A stretch of DNA of 64,000 nt from Streptomyces griseiscabiei (GTDB taxonomy: Bacteria > Actinomycetota > Actinomycetes > Streptomycetales > Streptomycetaceae): NCBI RefSeq assembly GCF_020010925.1, contig NZ_JAGJBZ010000001.1:1674001-1738000 (forward strand). Reading direction: 5' to 3'. The notes beneath the pieces are model-generated. The model saw only the letters and a list, made by a program, of their open reading frames with translations, made no database searches and was not told the DNA's origin. Made by a program: the position numbers and the translations under genes. This document shows positions 51,037 through 59,474 of this stretch, piece by piece. How positions within the stretch are numbered: position 1 is the stretch's first letter; the number at the start of each line of letters is the position of its first letter.

Positions 51037-52524
51037 TCAGGCGACGGGCCTGAGCTGCCACTGCTGGCAGTCGTTGTTCAGCCAGGTCCACTGGCGTACG
51101 TCGGCGCCGTCGGTGGTGGAGCAGTTGGCGACGTCGGCGACCTTGCCGGTGGCCTCGTTGACGATCCGGACGTAGTCACCGTTGGCCGTGTACACGAGCC
51201 GGAACTTCTGGCAGTTGTTGTTCAGCCAGGACCACTGCCGGATGTCGGCGCCGTCGGCGGAGCCGCAGTTCGCGATGTCCATGACCTTGCCGGTGGCGAC
51301 GTTCACCAGCCGGCTGGTGTCGTTGCCCTGGTCCTCGACGCGCCACTTCTGGTTGGCGCCCGTATGGCAGGCCCACTGCTGGATGTTGGTGCCGTCGGCG
51401 GGGTCACTGTTCGCGACGTCCAGGCACTTACCGCTGTGGCGGTTCACCACTTGGTAGGAGGTCGGGGTGAGTGCCGTCTCCCCGGAGGGGCCGGGCAGGG
51501 TGGTGCCGAGGGCGACCGGGGTGCCGAAGTTCGGGGTGCCGTCGGCGTTCCAGGTGAACTTCTGGGCCCGGGTGGTGCGGTCGTTGCCACAGCCTCCGTT
51601 GGTGGTGTCGTTGGCGTGGTAGACGATCCAGTTCTCGGTGCCGTCGGGGGAGGCGAAGAACCCGTTGTGGCCGGGTCCGTAGACGCCCACCGCGTCATCG
51701 CGCTGGAAGACGGGGGTCTGCTTCTTCGTCCAGGAGGAGGTGAGGAGCGGGTCACTGCCGGTGAGCTCCAGCTGGCCCAGTTTGTAGTCCGGGGTGGAGC
51801 AGAAGCTCGCGGAGAAGGTGAGGAATGTCCGACCGTCGTGGTAGAGGGGTTCGGGACCCTCGTTGACCGGGGTGCGCGATCTCTCCCAGCTCAGGGTGGG
51901 GCTGGAGATGATGCTGAAGGTCTGGCTGCTGAGTGTGTACGGGTTGCTCATCGGCGCGATGACCAGGCTCTGCGTACTGCTGTTGATGAAGCCGCTGCCC
52001 ACCAGGTACAGCTTGTCGTCGTGCTTGAGCACGCTGGCGTCGATGAGCCAGCCACCGGTCGACAGGTTGGAGCCGGTGAGCATGTTCTTGTACGTGTACG
52101 GACCCATGGGGTCTGTACCGGCGCTTTCCAGGACATGGGTGCGCTGGGAGTCGCAACAGGCGACTCCGGCTGGGCCGGCGGAGTAGTAGAGGTACCAGTG
52201 ACTGTCGAAGAAATGCAGCTCCGGCGCCCAGATGTTGTTGTTGCGGGCCGGGTTGGTGTCGCTCCAGACCTGGACGCTGGCGGCGGTGGAGAGACCGGCC
52301 AGAGTGGGCGACTTCCGCATGGTCAGGACGCCGGTGAAGGTCGTGGTGATCAGGTAGTAGTTGCCGTTGTAGTACTCCAGCCAGGGGTCGGCGCCCTTCT
52401 GCGACTTGACCGGGTTGGTGAACGGCCGGCCGTCGGCACCGGCGGCGGGCTGTGTGGTGACCAGTGAAGCGAACAGGGTCAGCAGAGCTGCCCCGAGTAC
52501 GAACCAGTGACGGGTGCGGAACAC
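51037..52524 (-). CDS. secreted GH43-type enzyme with ricin-B (CBM13) module
   Basis: A 495-residue exported protein. The signal peptide (MFRTRHWFVLGAALLTLFAS...) ends near PAAGA at about 29. GH43 residues are Asp in QKGADPWLEYY, Asp in GGWLIDASVL and Glu in TPVNEGPEPLYH. From about residue 355 a ricin-type beta-trefoil follows with three Q-x-W repeats (QQWACHTGANQKW, RQWSWLNNNCQKF, RQWTWLNNDCQQW). The domain pair is typical of arabinan- or arabinoxylan-degrading enzymes of actinomycetes. It is preceded by a 127-bp gap to the next upstream gene. Confidence 0.88.
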   Translation of the reverse strand: MFRTRHWFVLGAALLTLFASLVTTQPAAGADGRPFTNPVKSQKGADPWLEYYNGNYYLITTTFTGVLTMRKSPTLAGLSTAASVQVWSDTNPARNNNIWAPELHFFDSHWYLYYSAGPAGVACCDSQRTHVLESAGTDPMGPYTYKNMLTGSNLSTGGWLIDASVLKHDDKLYLVGSGFINSSTQSLVIAPMSNPYTLSSQTFSIISSPTLSWERSRTPVNEGPEPLYHDGRTFLTFSASFCSTPDYKLGQLELTGSDPLLTSSWTKKQTPVFQRDDAVGVYGPGHNGFFASPDGTENWIVYHANDTTNGGCGNDRTTRAQKFTWNADGTPNFGTPVALGTTLPGPSGETALTPTSYQVVNRHSGKCLDVANSDPADGTNIQQWACHTGANQKWRVEDQGNDTSRLVNVATGKVMDIANCGSADGADIRQWSWLNNNCQKFRLVYTANGDYVRIVNEATGKVADVANCSTTDGADVRQWTWLNNDCQQWQLRPVA

Positions 52525-52651
52525 GGAAAGGCCCCTTCAGCAGCGCGTTCGAGAATCCGAACATCGTGCGTAACGTCGGACAGAGGTGGGCGGAGCGCCC
52601 GCCTACCCGGTCGACCGCGGTACGGCGGGCTCGCCCGGTGAATCAGCTGAG

Positions 52652-54046
52652 TCAGTAGACGGCTTTGAAGGTGGCGTCCGCCCGGCCGGCCGCGGTCGAG
52701 ATCTCGTCGAGCCGCAGCACGAAGGACGAGTGCCGGAGGTAGCGCGTCGGGAAGCCGGCCGAGCGGAACGACGACCAGGTTCCGTCGGCGAGGCCGGCGA
52801 CACGGGTGAACGTGGCGTCTGTGGCGAAGCCCGACGTTCCGTCGTTGCGGACGACCTTGATCTCGAAGTTGTCCTGTCTCAGGTAGTAGCCGGGGAAGTT
52901 GACCGACTCGAACGACACTCCGTTCGGGTCGGACAGCCCGGGCCGCAGCCGCCACTGCGCGTCCTGGTAGGGGTCGAAGGGCATCTCGCTGATGCGACCG
53001 ACGAAGCTCGCGTGCCGGACGTAGTGGCCGGGGAAGTTGTAGGACTTCAGCAGGTTCCAGCTCGTGCCGCCGTACCGGGCGAGGAGCCGGTCGCGGTCGG
53101 CCGCGGTGATCGGCTGGATGGTGTTGTGCTTCCCGTTCAGCGGCGCGGTGTAGGACTGGCGGCCCACCTTGGTCCACGTCCCCGACACCAGGTCGCCCTG
53201 CCACAGGTCGAACTTCGCGTTGGGGCAGAAGGTGTCACCCCACAGCGACCAGGTGGACGAGGTGAGGGACTTCACCAGCGTGGGGGCCTCGGTGCACCGG
53301 TTCTCGGCGACGCCCTCGGTGTACTTGGTGAAGCTGCCCGGTTCCACCGACGTCGACCGCGCGCCGGCCAGGCGGCCCGTCGCGTTGCTCTTGTAGTAGA
53401 GGTAGTTGGATCCGTTGACGCCGGTGACGACGTGGGAGTCGAGGATGTCGGACCCCGTGTCGTAGAACACCACGGGGTCGGTGGCGGTGACGAAGTCGGT
53501 CGTGTAGGCGGCGGCGATCACCGAGTGCGATGAGCCCTGCGGGACAGTGGTGAACGTGATGCCGTAGGCGCTGCGGACCGGGTCCCAGTGGATGGCCGGG
53601 GCCCAGCTGTAGGAGTTCGCGTTGGTGGCGTTGACCTTGAGCAGCCGGTCCGCCGACCAGTTCACCAGGTCCGGCGAGGTCCAGACGTGGATGTTCGGGT
53701 TGGCCTTCGTGAAGCTGCCGCCGACGGCGATGTCGGTCGCCAGCGCGACCCAGCTGCCGTCCCGCAGCCGGTACAGGAACGGGTCGCGGATGCCCTTGGT
53801 GCCCGCGGTCGGGGTGAGGATCGCGTTGTTGTCGTTGAGTGGCGTCCACTCCCGGCCGTCGTCGCTGACGGCGAGATGCAGGGCGTTGACGTTGCCCGCT
53901 CCGCTGATCGACTCCTTGAAGTAGCCCATCACGTAGGCGGAATCGGCATCCGCCGCTTCGGCCGTCTGCGCGGGTGCGACCACACCCGCGACGATCGCGA
54001 TCAGGGCGACCAGGAACGTCCGTCTTCGGATCAATCGTGCCAACAT
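52652..54046 (-). CDS. secreted GH43-like enzyme with AbfB module
   Basis: 464 residues from the ATG at 54046. The signal peptide runs to AEAAD near residue 32. The propeller has Asp in KGIRDPFLYRL, Asp in SDILDSHVVTG and Glu in NRCTEAPTLVKS, at the GH43 positions. The C-terminal AbfB module shows YNFPGHYVRHASF, VNFPGYYLRQDNF and AGFPTRYLRHSSF. The first residues of the mature protein (YVMGYFKESISGAGNVNALHLAVSDDG) resemble those of the next gene upstream, so the two are probably paralogues. Likely an arabinofuranosidase or arabinanase. Confidence 0.85.
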   Translation of the reverse strand: MLARLIRRRTFLVALIAIVAGVVAPAQTAEAADADSAYVMGYFKESISGAGNVNALHLAVSDDGREWTPLNDNNAILTPTAGTKGIRDPFLYRLRDGSWVALATDIAVGGSFTKANPNIHVWTSPDLVNWSADRLLKVNATNANSYSWAPAIHWDPVRSAYGITFTTVPQGSSHSVIAAAYTTDFVTATDPVVFYDTGSDILDSHVVTGVNGSNYLYYKSNATGRLAGARSTSVEPGSFTKYTEGVAENRCTEAPTLVKSLTSSTWSLWGDTFCPNAKFDLWQGDLVSGTWTKVGRQSYTAPLNGKHNTIQPITAADRDRLLARYGGTSWNLLKSYNFPGHYVRHASFVGRISEMPFDPYQDAQWRLRPGLSDPNGVSFESVNFPGYYLRQDNFEIKVVRNDGTSGFATDATFTRVAGLADGTWSSFRSAGFPTRYLRHSSFVLRLDEISTAAGRADATFKAVY

Positions 54047-54073
54047 GCTCTCCCTCTTCCTCTCGGTGAGAGG

Positions 54074-54103
54074 CCGGGCGGGCGGCACACGCCACCCGCC
54101 CGG
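54074..54103 (-). terminator. terminator between two GH43-like genes
   Basis: CCGGGCGGG (54074-54082) and CCCGCCCGG (54095-54103) pair perfectly. A second hairpin, CCTCGGTG (54114-54121) with CACCGAGG (54132-54139), lies closer to the stop at 54178. Either could end the upstream transcript. Confidence 0.6.
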
Positions 54104-54177
54104 CAGCGGCGGACCTCGGTGAAGAAGACGACACCGAGGGAACGACCTGCCGGGCCGGCGCCGGCTTCCCTGTCGGG

Positions 54178-55614
54178 TCAGCTCGTGACGCGGAAGGTGG
54201 CGTCGTTGCGTGCGGTGGCGGTGGTGATGGGGTCGAGCTTCAGTTCGAAGGCGTAGTGGCGGATGTAGCGATCGGGGTGGTTGTACGACTGGAACGACGA
54301 CCAGGAGGAGTCGGCGAGTCCGGCGACCTGCCGGAAGGTGGCGTCGGCGGCGAACTGGGTGCTGCCGTCGTTGTAGACCAGCTGGAAGTCGAAGTTGACG
54401 TGGCGCAGGAAGTATCCGGGGAAGTTGACCGACTCGAAGGAGACGGTTCCGGACCCGGCCAGGCCGGGCCGCGGCCGGAACTGGGCGTCCTGGCTGGTGA
54501 TGTTCTGGTCGATGCGGACGTCGAAGTTGGTGTGCCGCACGTAGCGGTCCTGGAAGTTGAACGACTGGAGCCGCTTGGGGGCGACGTTGGCGTAGCGCGC
54601 CTGCACCCGGCTCTCCTCGGCGGCCGTCAGGGTCAGGATCTCACCGTGCCGCTTCTTCGTCCCGCCCATGCTGTAGCTTCCCGACGCCGGAAGGCGGTAA
54701 CTGCTCGACGTGGACGGGTTGGTGGTCAGGACCGGCATGTAACCGCGGCTGGTGGCGTACTGGTCGAGGTAGAGGGCCCACTCGTTGCGGTCACGGAACT
54801 TCATCCACATCGGGCCCTCGACCTGGGCGCCGGTGAGGCCGATGCCGGAAAGGTTGCCGATGGTGGTCCAGGTTCCCAGGATCGAGTTGCTGCCCTCGAG
54901 GGTGATCTGGCCGTCGCCGGAGGCACGCACGTAGCGGTACTGACCGACGCCGGCCGGCTGCTCGATGATCTGGGTGTCGATGATGCCCTGGGTGCCGGGG
55001 CGGTCGATGTAGAGCTGCGGGGTCGTGATGGTGTGGAAGTCGGAGGTGCGGGCGTAGTAGATGCGGTGCTTCAGCACGCCGCCCAGGGTGGCGTTGGTCG
55101 CCCAGTACAGGACGTAGTCGTTGGTTTCCTCGTCCCAGATCGCTTCCGGCGCCCACGCGTTGCGCCCGTCGGGGATTGCGCCGGCGACGTTCAGCAGCCA
55201 GGGCTGCGACCAGGTGACCAGGTCGCTCGACTCCCACACCACCAGGTTGCGGCTGCCGTTGGACGTGGAGTCCCCCCACGACTGGCCGCAGCCGATGCAC
55301 AGGTCGGTCGCGATGATCCAGTACTTGCTCCCGTCGGGAGAACGGACCAGGGCGGGGTCACGCACCCCGCGCGTGCCCACCGTGGAGCGCAGGACCATGC
55401 CCCCGCCGTTGAGGTCGTTCCAGTTCAGGCCGTCCGTGCTGTGTGAGAAGTAGATCTGCTGCCCCGTCGACCCCTCCCCGATGAAGTGGGCCATCAGATA
55501 GCCCGGATCGGCGGCGGCGGCCCGCTGGGGCGTGGTCAGGACCTGGGCGGTGAAGAGCAGGCAGGCGGCGACCAGTATCGCCGTCAGCCGGGCTCGAAGC
55601 GCTGACATGTACAT
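54178..55614 (-). CDS. secreted GH43-like enzyme with AbfB module
   Basis: 478 residues from the ATG at 55614 (a second ATG two codons later is possible; AGGA precedes both). The signal peptide ends in RAAAA near residue 34. The triad is Asp in TRGVRDPALVRS, Asp in QGIIDTQIIEQ and Glu in AQVEGPMWMKF. The C-terminal AbfB module contains FNFQDRYVRHTNF, VNFPGYFLRHVNF and YNHPDRYIRHYAF. A short Cys pair (LCIGCGQ) occurs in the catalytic domain. It is the most upstream of the four tandem GH43-like genes; the 277-bp gap upstream contains the terminator of the GH93-like gene and presumably this gene's promoter. Confidence 0.86.
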   Translation of the reverse strand: MYMSALRARLTAILVAACLLFTAQVLTTPQRAAAADPGYLMAHFIGEGSTGQQIYFSHSTDGLNWNDLNGGGMVLRSTVGTRGVRDPALVRSPDGSKYWIIATDLCIGCGQSWGDSTSNGSRNLVVWESSDLVTWSQPWLLNVAGAIPDGRNAWAPEAIWDEETNDYVLYWATNATLGGVLKHRIYYARTSDFHTITTPQLYIDRPGTQGIIDTQIIEQPAGVGQYRYVRASGDGQITLEGSNSILGTWTTIGNLSGIGLTGAQVEGPMWMKFRDRNEWALYLDQYATSRGYMPVLTTNPSTSSSYRLPASGSYSMGGTKKRHGEILTLTAAEESRVQARYANVAPKRLQSFNFQDRYVRHTNFDVRIDQNITSQDAQFRPRPGLAGSGTVSFESVNFPGYFLRHVNFDFQLVYNDGSTQFAADATFRQVAGLADSSWSSFQSYNHPDRYIRHYAFELKLDPITTATARNDATFRVTS

Positions 55615-55781
55615 ATCCTGTCTTTCTGGGGGCCACGATCAGGTGAAAGTGGAGTCGAGGGGGAAGCTCACGGTCACTACGCCGCTGGAGGGATCTGTTG
55701 CTGCGTGACGCGGGACGCGGCGCTGCCGAGGAACCGCCGAACGGCCGGATCGTCTGTGCGTGATCGGGACCGTAGACACCT

Positions 55782-55810
55782 CCGGCACGGGGAGGGGCAC
55801 CCCGTGCCGG
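55782..55810 (-). terminator. terminator after the GH93-like gene
   Basis: CCGGCACGGGG (55782-55792) and CCCCGTGCCGG (55800-55810) form a perfect 11-bp stem around a 7-base loop, 82 bp past the stop at 55892. Confidence 0.75.
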
Positions 55811-55891
55811 CCATAGGCGGGCGTCGACTCGCCGTGGCCAGGAGTTGTCCTCAGGGCCGACCCGCTCGATGTGTCCGCGCGCCGGTGGTGA

Positions 55892-58078
55892 CTAGCCTCG
55901 GCTCCACTTCTGGGTGGCGTTTCCGAGAGCCGTCCACAGCTGGACCGGCGATCCGTTGGCCTTCGCTGAGTTCTTCACATCGATCGCGAGGCCGTTGGAG
56001 CGGTTGATGACGGAGCCGTCCATGCGGAACGACCACTTCTGGCTGGACTTGCCGTTGCAGGTCCAGAGGATCAGCTTGGTACCGGCGGTGGTGCCGTCGC
56101 CGGCCGCGGCCAGGCAGCTGCCCGCGACGCGGAGTTCACCCGCGGCGGTCTGCGTGATGGTCTGGTTCTGGTTCCCGGAGCAGTCCCAGATCTGTACCTG
56201 CACACCTGTCTGTCCGTTGGGCACGTCGAGGCAGCGACCCGAGTTGGCGCCCTTCAGCGTGAAGGGGTTCGCCGGTGCCGGGTCCTGGACGAGCTGCCAC
56301 TCCTGTGCGTCGTCCGCCGCGGGGTCCGTGGCGGCGTTGATCGACGCCTGCAGGGTGACGGGGCCGCTCTGGGTGGCGCCCGTCATGAAGAGGCTCGTGT
56401 TACGGAACGATCGGATCTTGTAGTAGCCGTCGGTCGAGGGGGCGAGGGTCCACTGCTTGTCGGTGGCTCCGTCGTCGACCCACTGGGCCAGGTGCTGCCC
56501 TGCTGTCGCGCTGCCGGTCCAAACGGCGACCGAGCGGCCACCGGCCTTGTTGAGCAGGGAGACGTTGCCGCTCTTCTCCGTCAGGTGCCAGCGCTGCGTG
56601 TCGTCCGCGGCATCCTTGTTGCGCAGGACGAGGTCGGGCGCGTTCCCGGTGAGGTTCGCGTCCTGCGTCTTTCCGGCATCGGGGCTGAGGACCTGCCCGG
56701 TCGCGCGGTTGACGAGGGTGCTGTAGGTGCCGGCGGACCGGCCGAGGTCGACCTCGGCGTATTTCACCGGTCCGACGCTGCCGCCCGCCCACGCGGCCTG
56801 GAGGATCAGGACGCGTCCCGTGCCGTCCACGTACTGGAGGTTGCGGCTGTACCCGGCGGCGATCGGGGTCTGGTACTCCTTCCAGGTGCCGTCGCTGCGG
56901 CCGGACTCGTTCACCCAGACGTTCTTGTCACCGGCGGCGTTCATCACGATCCGTCCGTCCGGCAGGGGCTGGAGCACCGGGCTGCCGCCGGTCGGCAGCG
57001 TGCGCCCACCGGCCGGCACGGGCAGCTCGCTGATCGGGTGGTCGGCGGCCTCGTAGAACTTCAGCGGATCGTCCGCGATCCTGTAGCGCACGTCCGGGCC
57101 GCCGACGAAGTACTCGTAGGTCATGAGCCACTTGCCGTCAGTGGTCGGTGCCAGCGTCGTCATGCCGGGGCGCTTGCCGCCGATCTGCGTCTTGCCGTTG
57201 CCCCGGCTGACCGTGGTACCCGCCATGTCGACGACCGGCTGGCTCCAGGACGTGCTGCGGCCGTCCCAGGTCTTGTGCGCGAGGATCTGGCCGTCCGAGT
57301 CCGGCGCGGTGTCGTTGTCCGGGTCGAGGACCGGTATGCCGGTGGTGGCGTCGTAGCTGAGGTAGTCGTTCTCGTCGGAGTAGTAGGCGACGAGTTTGCC
57401 GTTGCGGGCGATCAGGTACGGCTCCCAGACCGGGTCCTGCTGCGCGTTGCTGTTGGCGCTCGAGTCGGTCCCGCCCTGCCAACTGCCGGTGGCGATGATG
57501 TTCTCGACCCTCCAGGTCGCACCCTGGTCGGTGCTGGCGTACAGCGCGATCGCCACGTCCTCGCGGTCGCCGTTACCGGTCGGCACCCAGTTGGGGTCGG
57601 CGGCCTTCTTCTCCTTGTAGTAGTAGTCGTCCCCCGAGACCACGCTCGCGAGAAGCAGTGTGCCGGCGCGGAGGTCTCCCACGTCCTGCGGGAGCACATA
57701 GAAGTATGGGTTCGTCCAGTTACTGGTGTACTTGGCATATTCCGGGTCGCTGGACAGTTCGGAGGGCGGCTTCACATCGGTCAGCTTCTGCCAGGTCGTG
57801 CCGTCGTCGTCGCTCTTGTAGACGGGCAGCGTCTGCCCCACCGGAGCGCCCTGACTGTTCTCGAACGACGCCACGATCCGGCCGCCCGGCAACTGGGCCG
57901 ACTTCGGGTAGAGGACACAGGGCCTCTTGTTGCACGTCGCGGAATTGTCCGCCACATACAGATTCGACGAACTCGGCTGATATGCCGACGCACTCGTCAC
58001 GGAGGCAAGGGCGACTGCCATGCCGACGCAGCCGGCCGTCGCTGCCGCAAAAGCCTTCCGTACCAAGGGTCTTGTCAT
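55892..58078 (-). CDS. secreted sialidase-fold exo-arabinanase-like enzyme (GH93 type) with ricin modules
   Basis: 728 residues. A Sec signal peptide ends near SASAY (about residue 32). The catalytic part (about 35-410) is a six-bladed propeller with BNR/Asp-box-like turns (SDDDGTTWQKL, STDQGATWRVE) and the VLYPKSAQLPGGRIVASFE and MTTLAPTTDGKWLMTYEYF blocks seen in GH93 exo-1,5-alpha-L-arabinanases. Two ricin-type trefoil regions follow (about 430-590 and 595-728), with QRWHL, KQWTL, QEWQLV and QKWSF repeats. The GH93 call fits the surrounding GH43/AbfB set but rests on fold-level likeness; a general sialidase-like exo-enzyme is the alternative. It is divergent from the LacI gene. Confidence 0.75.
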   Translation of the reverse strand: MTRPLVRKAFAAATAGCVGMAVALASVTSASAYQPSSSNLYVADNSATCNKRPCVLYPKSAQLPGGRIVASFENSQGAPVGQTLPVYKSDDDGTTWQKLTDVKPPSELSSDPEYAKYTSNWTNPYFYVLPQDVGDLRAGTLLLASVVSGDDYYYKEKKAADPNWVPTGNGDREDVAIALYASTDQGATWRVENIIATGSWQGGTDSSANSNAQQDPVWEPYLIARNGKLVAYYSDENDYLSYDATTGIPVLDPDNDTAPDSDGQILAHKTWDGRSTSWSQPVVDMAGTTVSRGNGKTQIGGKRPGMTTLAPTTDGKWLMTYEYFVGGPDVRYRIADDPLKFYEAADHPISELPVPAGGRTLPTGGSPVLQPLPDGRIVMNAAGDKNVWVNESGRSDGTWKEYQTPIAAGYSRNLQYVDGTGRVLILQAAWAGGSVGPVKYAEVDLGRSAGTYSTLVNRATGQVLSPDAGKTQDANLTGNAPDLVLRNKDAADDTQRWHLTEKSGNVSLLNKAGGRSVAVWTGSATAGQHLAQWVDDGATDKQWTLAPSTDGYYKIRSFRNTSLFMTGATQSGPVTLQASINAATDPAADDAQEWQLVQDPAPANPFTLKGANSGRCLDVPNGQTGVQVQIWDCSGNQNQTITQTAAGELRVAGSCLAAAGDGTTAGTKLILWTCNGKSSQKWSFRMDGSVINRSNGLAIDVKNSAKANGSPVQLWTALGNATQKWSRG

Positions 58079-58379
58079 TGCAGGTCCTCTGAGCTCATGG
58101 CGGTGGCGGGTGAATAACCTGATGCCTGTGTCATCGGAGTATCAGGAAGCGGAGCCCTGATGTCACCGGCGCGTTTCCGAAAGAGTTTCGTAGCCCGGTC
58201 CTCCTCGGGTATTGACGGCGGCGACCGGGGCCCACGGCCACGTGACCGGTGGTTTTTGTCGTCCGTGCAGTGCTCTTGCCGCCGCCTGCCGAGCCCCGTT
58301 ACTTTGCAGCGGAGTTTTGGCAGATACGCGGCGCGGTCCGGCACATCGGTGTTCGGCTAACAGAACGGGCATCGAGGAA
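58079..58379. other. divergent promoter region of the GH93-like and LacI genes
   Basis: 301 bp without a gene between two divergent starts. It should contain promoters for the secreted enzyme and the regulator. The one clear dyad is listed at 58178-58190. Confidence 0.6.
58178..58190. promoter_or_regulatory. candidate LacI-family operator
   Basis: CGAAA-GAG-TTTCG is a perfect 5-bp dyad with a 3-base spacer, about 100 bp in front of the GH93-like gene and 190 bp in front of lacI. It resembles GAAA...TTTC dyads reported upstream of streptomycete hemicellulase genes. Its position supports control by the adjacent regulator. Confidence 0.5.
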
Positions 58380-59420
58380 GTGACACATCGAGGTCGGGAC
58401 CGACAAGAAGCGCAGTACGGTTTGCTGACGAACATCGCCGCCGAAGCGGGAGTCTCGCTCAGTACCGTGTCCAAGGTGGTGCACCGACGTCGGGACGTCG
58501 GCGCGGCGACGCGCGCCAGAGTCGAGGAGCTACTGGACCGCTACAGCTACGCCCGCCCGTGGGAGCGGGACCCCTCCACGCCCCGGCAGATCATCGCGGT
58601 GTTCCGAGACCTGTCGGGCCCGTACACCTTGGAAGTGGCGCGCGGGATCGTGGACGCGGCCGGTGAGTTGGACATCAACGTGGTCACGGGGACCACGGGC
58701 CGCCGGTCCATTTCCGGATGGCTCGAGGAGTGCGTGGCGCTCGGTGCGGCCGGGATGGTCATCGTGATCTCGATGCTGGCCGAAGAGGACCAGCGCCGGA
58801 TCGTCGAGCAGCGGATCCCCGTGGTGCTGATCGACCCGCTTAGCGCGCCGACGCAGGACATTCCCAGCATCGGCGTGACGAACTGGAGCGGCGCCCGGGA
58901 GGCCGTGCAACACCTGCTGGACCTCGGGCATACCCGGATCGGCATGGTCGCGGGCCGCTCGCATTCCCTGGCCGGGGCGGCACGCGTGCACGGCTACCGG
59001 GCCGCCCTGGAGGAAGCCGCCCTGGCCTACGACCCCGCGATCGTCCGCTCGACCGACTTCGACTACGACGAAGCGCTCGCCGCCAGCCTGCAGATCCTGC
59101 GGGCCGACGACCCGCCCACGGCCGTCTTCGCGGCCAGCGACGCACAGGCGCTCGGCGTGCTGGAGGCCGCTCGCCAGCAGGGACTGGGCGTGCCGGACGA
59201 CCTGGCGGTGATGTCCTTCGACGACACCCTGGTGGCGGCCATGGCCTGCCCGCCGCTGAGCGCCGTACGGCAGCCGTTCGAGGAGCTGGGGCGCGAGGCG
59301 ACGCGGATCCTCCTGGAACTCGCCCAGGGCCGGCCGCCCGCGTCCCCGCGCATCGAGCTCGCCACGGAGCTCGTGCTACGGACGTCGACGAAGGCTCGCA
59401 CTCCGGCGGTTTCCGGGTAA
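58380..59420 (+). CDS. LacI-family transcriptional regulator
   Basis: 346 residues from the GTG at 58380 (GAGGAA directly ahead, close spacing); a longer frame to 58212 lacks support. The HTH and hinge are at residues about 14-60 (LLTNIAAEAGVSLSTVSKVVHRR), one helix longer than usual at the N-terminus. The sugar-binding core shows LLDLGHTRIGMVAGRS, PTAVFAASDAQALGVLEAARQ and LAVMSFDDTLVAAMACPPLSAVRQP. It lies between the secreted enzyme genes and the GH3/ABC genes, so it is probably the arabino-oligosaccharide-responsive repressor of the locus. Confidence 0.92.
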   Translation: MTHRGRDRQEAQYGLLTNIAAEAGVSLSTVSKVVHRRRDVGAATRARVEELLDRYSYARPWERDPSTPRQIIAVFRDLSGPYTLEVARGIVDAAGELDINVVTGTTGRRSISGWLEECVALGAAGMVIVISMLAEEDQRRIVEQRIPVVLIDPLSAPTQDIPSIGVTNWSGAREAVQHLLDLGHTRIGMVAGRSHSLAGAARVHGYRAALEEAALAYDPAIVRSTDFDYDEALAASLQILRADDPPTAVFAASDAQALGVLEAARQQGLGVPDDLAVMSFDDTLVAAMACPPLSAVRQPFEELGREATRILLELAQGRPPASPRIELATELVLRTSTKARTPAVSG

Positions 59421-59428
59421 CGCGATCC

Positions 59429-59452
59429 GGCCGGCGGCGCATGCTGCCGGCC
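59429..59452. terminator. hairpin between convergent lacI and GH3 genes
   Basis: GGCCGGCGGC (59429-59438) pairs with GCTGCCGGCC (59443-59452) with one mismatch around GCAT. It lies in the 54-bp gap between two convergent stops. Confidence 0.5.
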
Positions 59453-59474
59453 CCTTCGTCCGCCTCCCGCCGGC

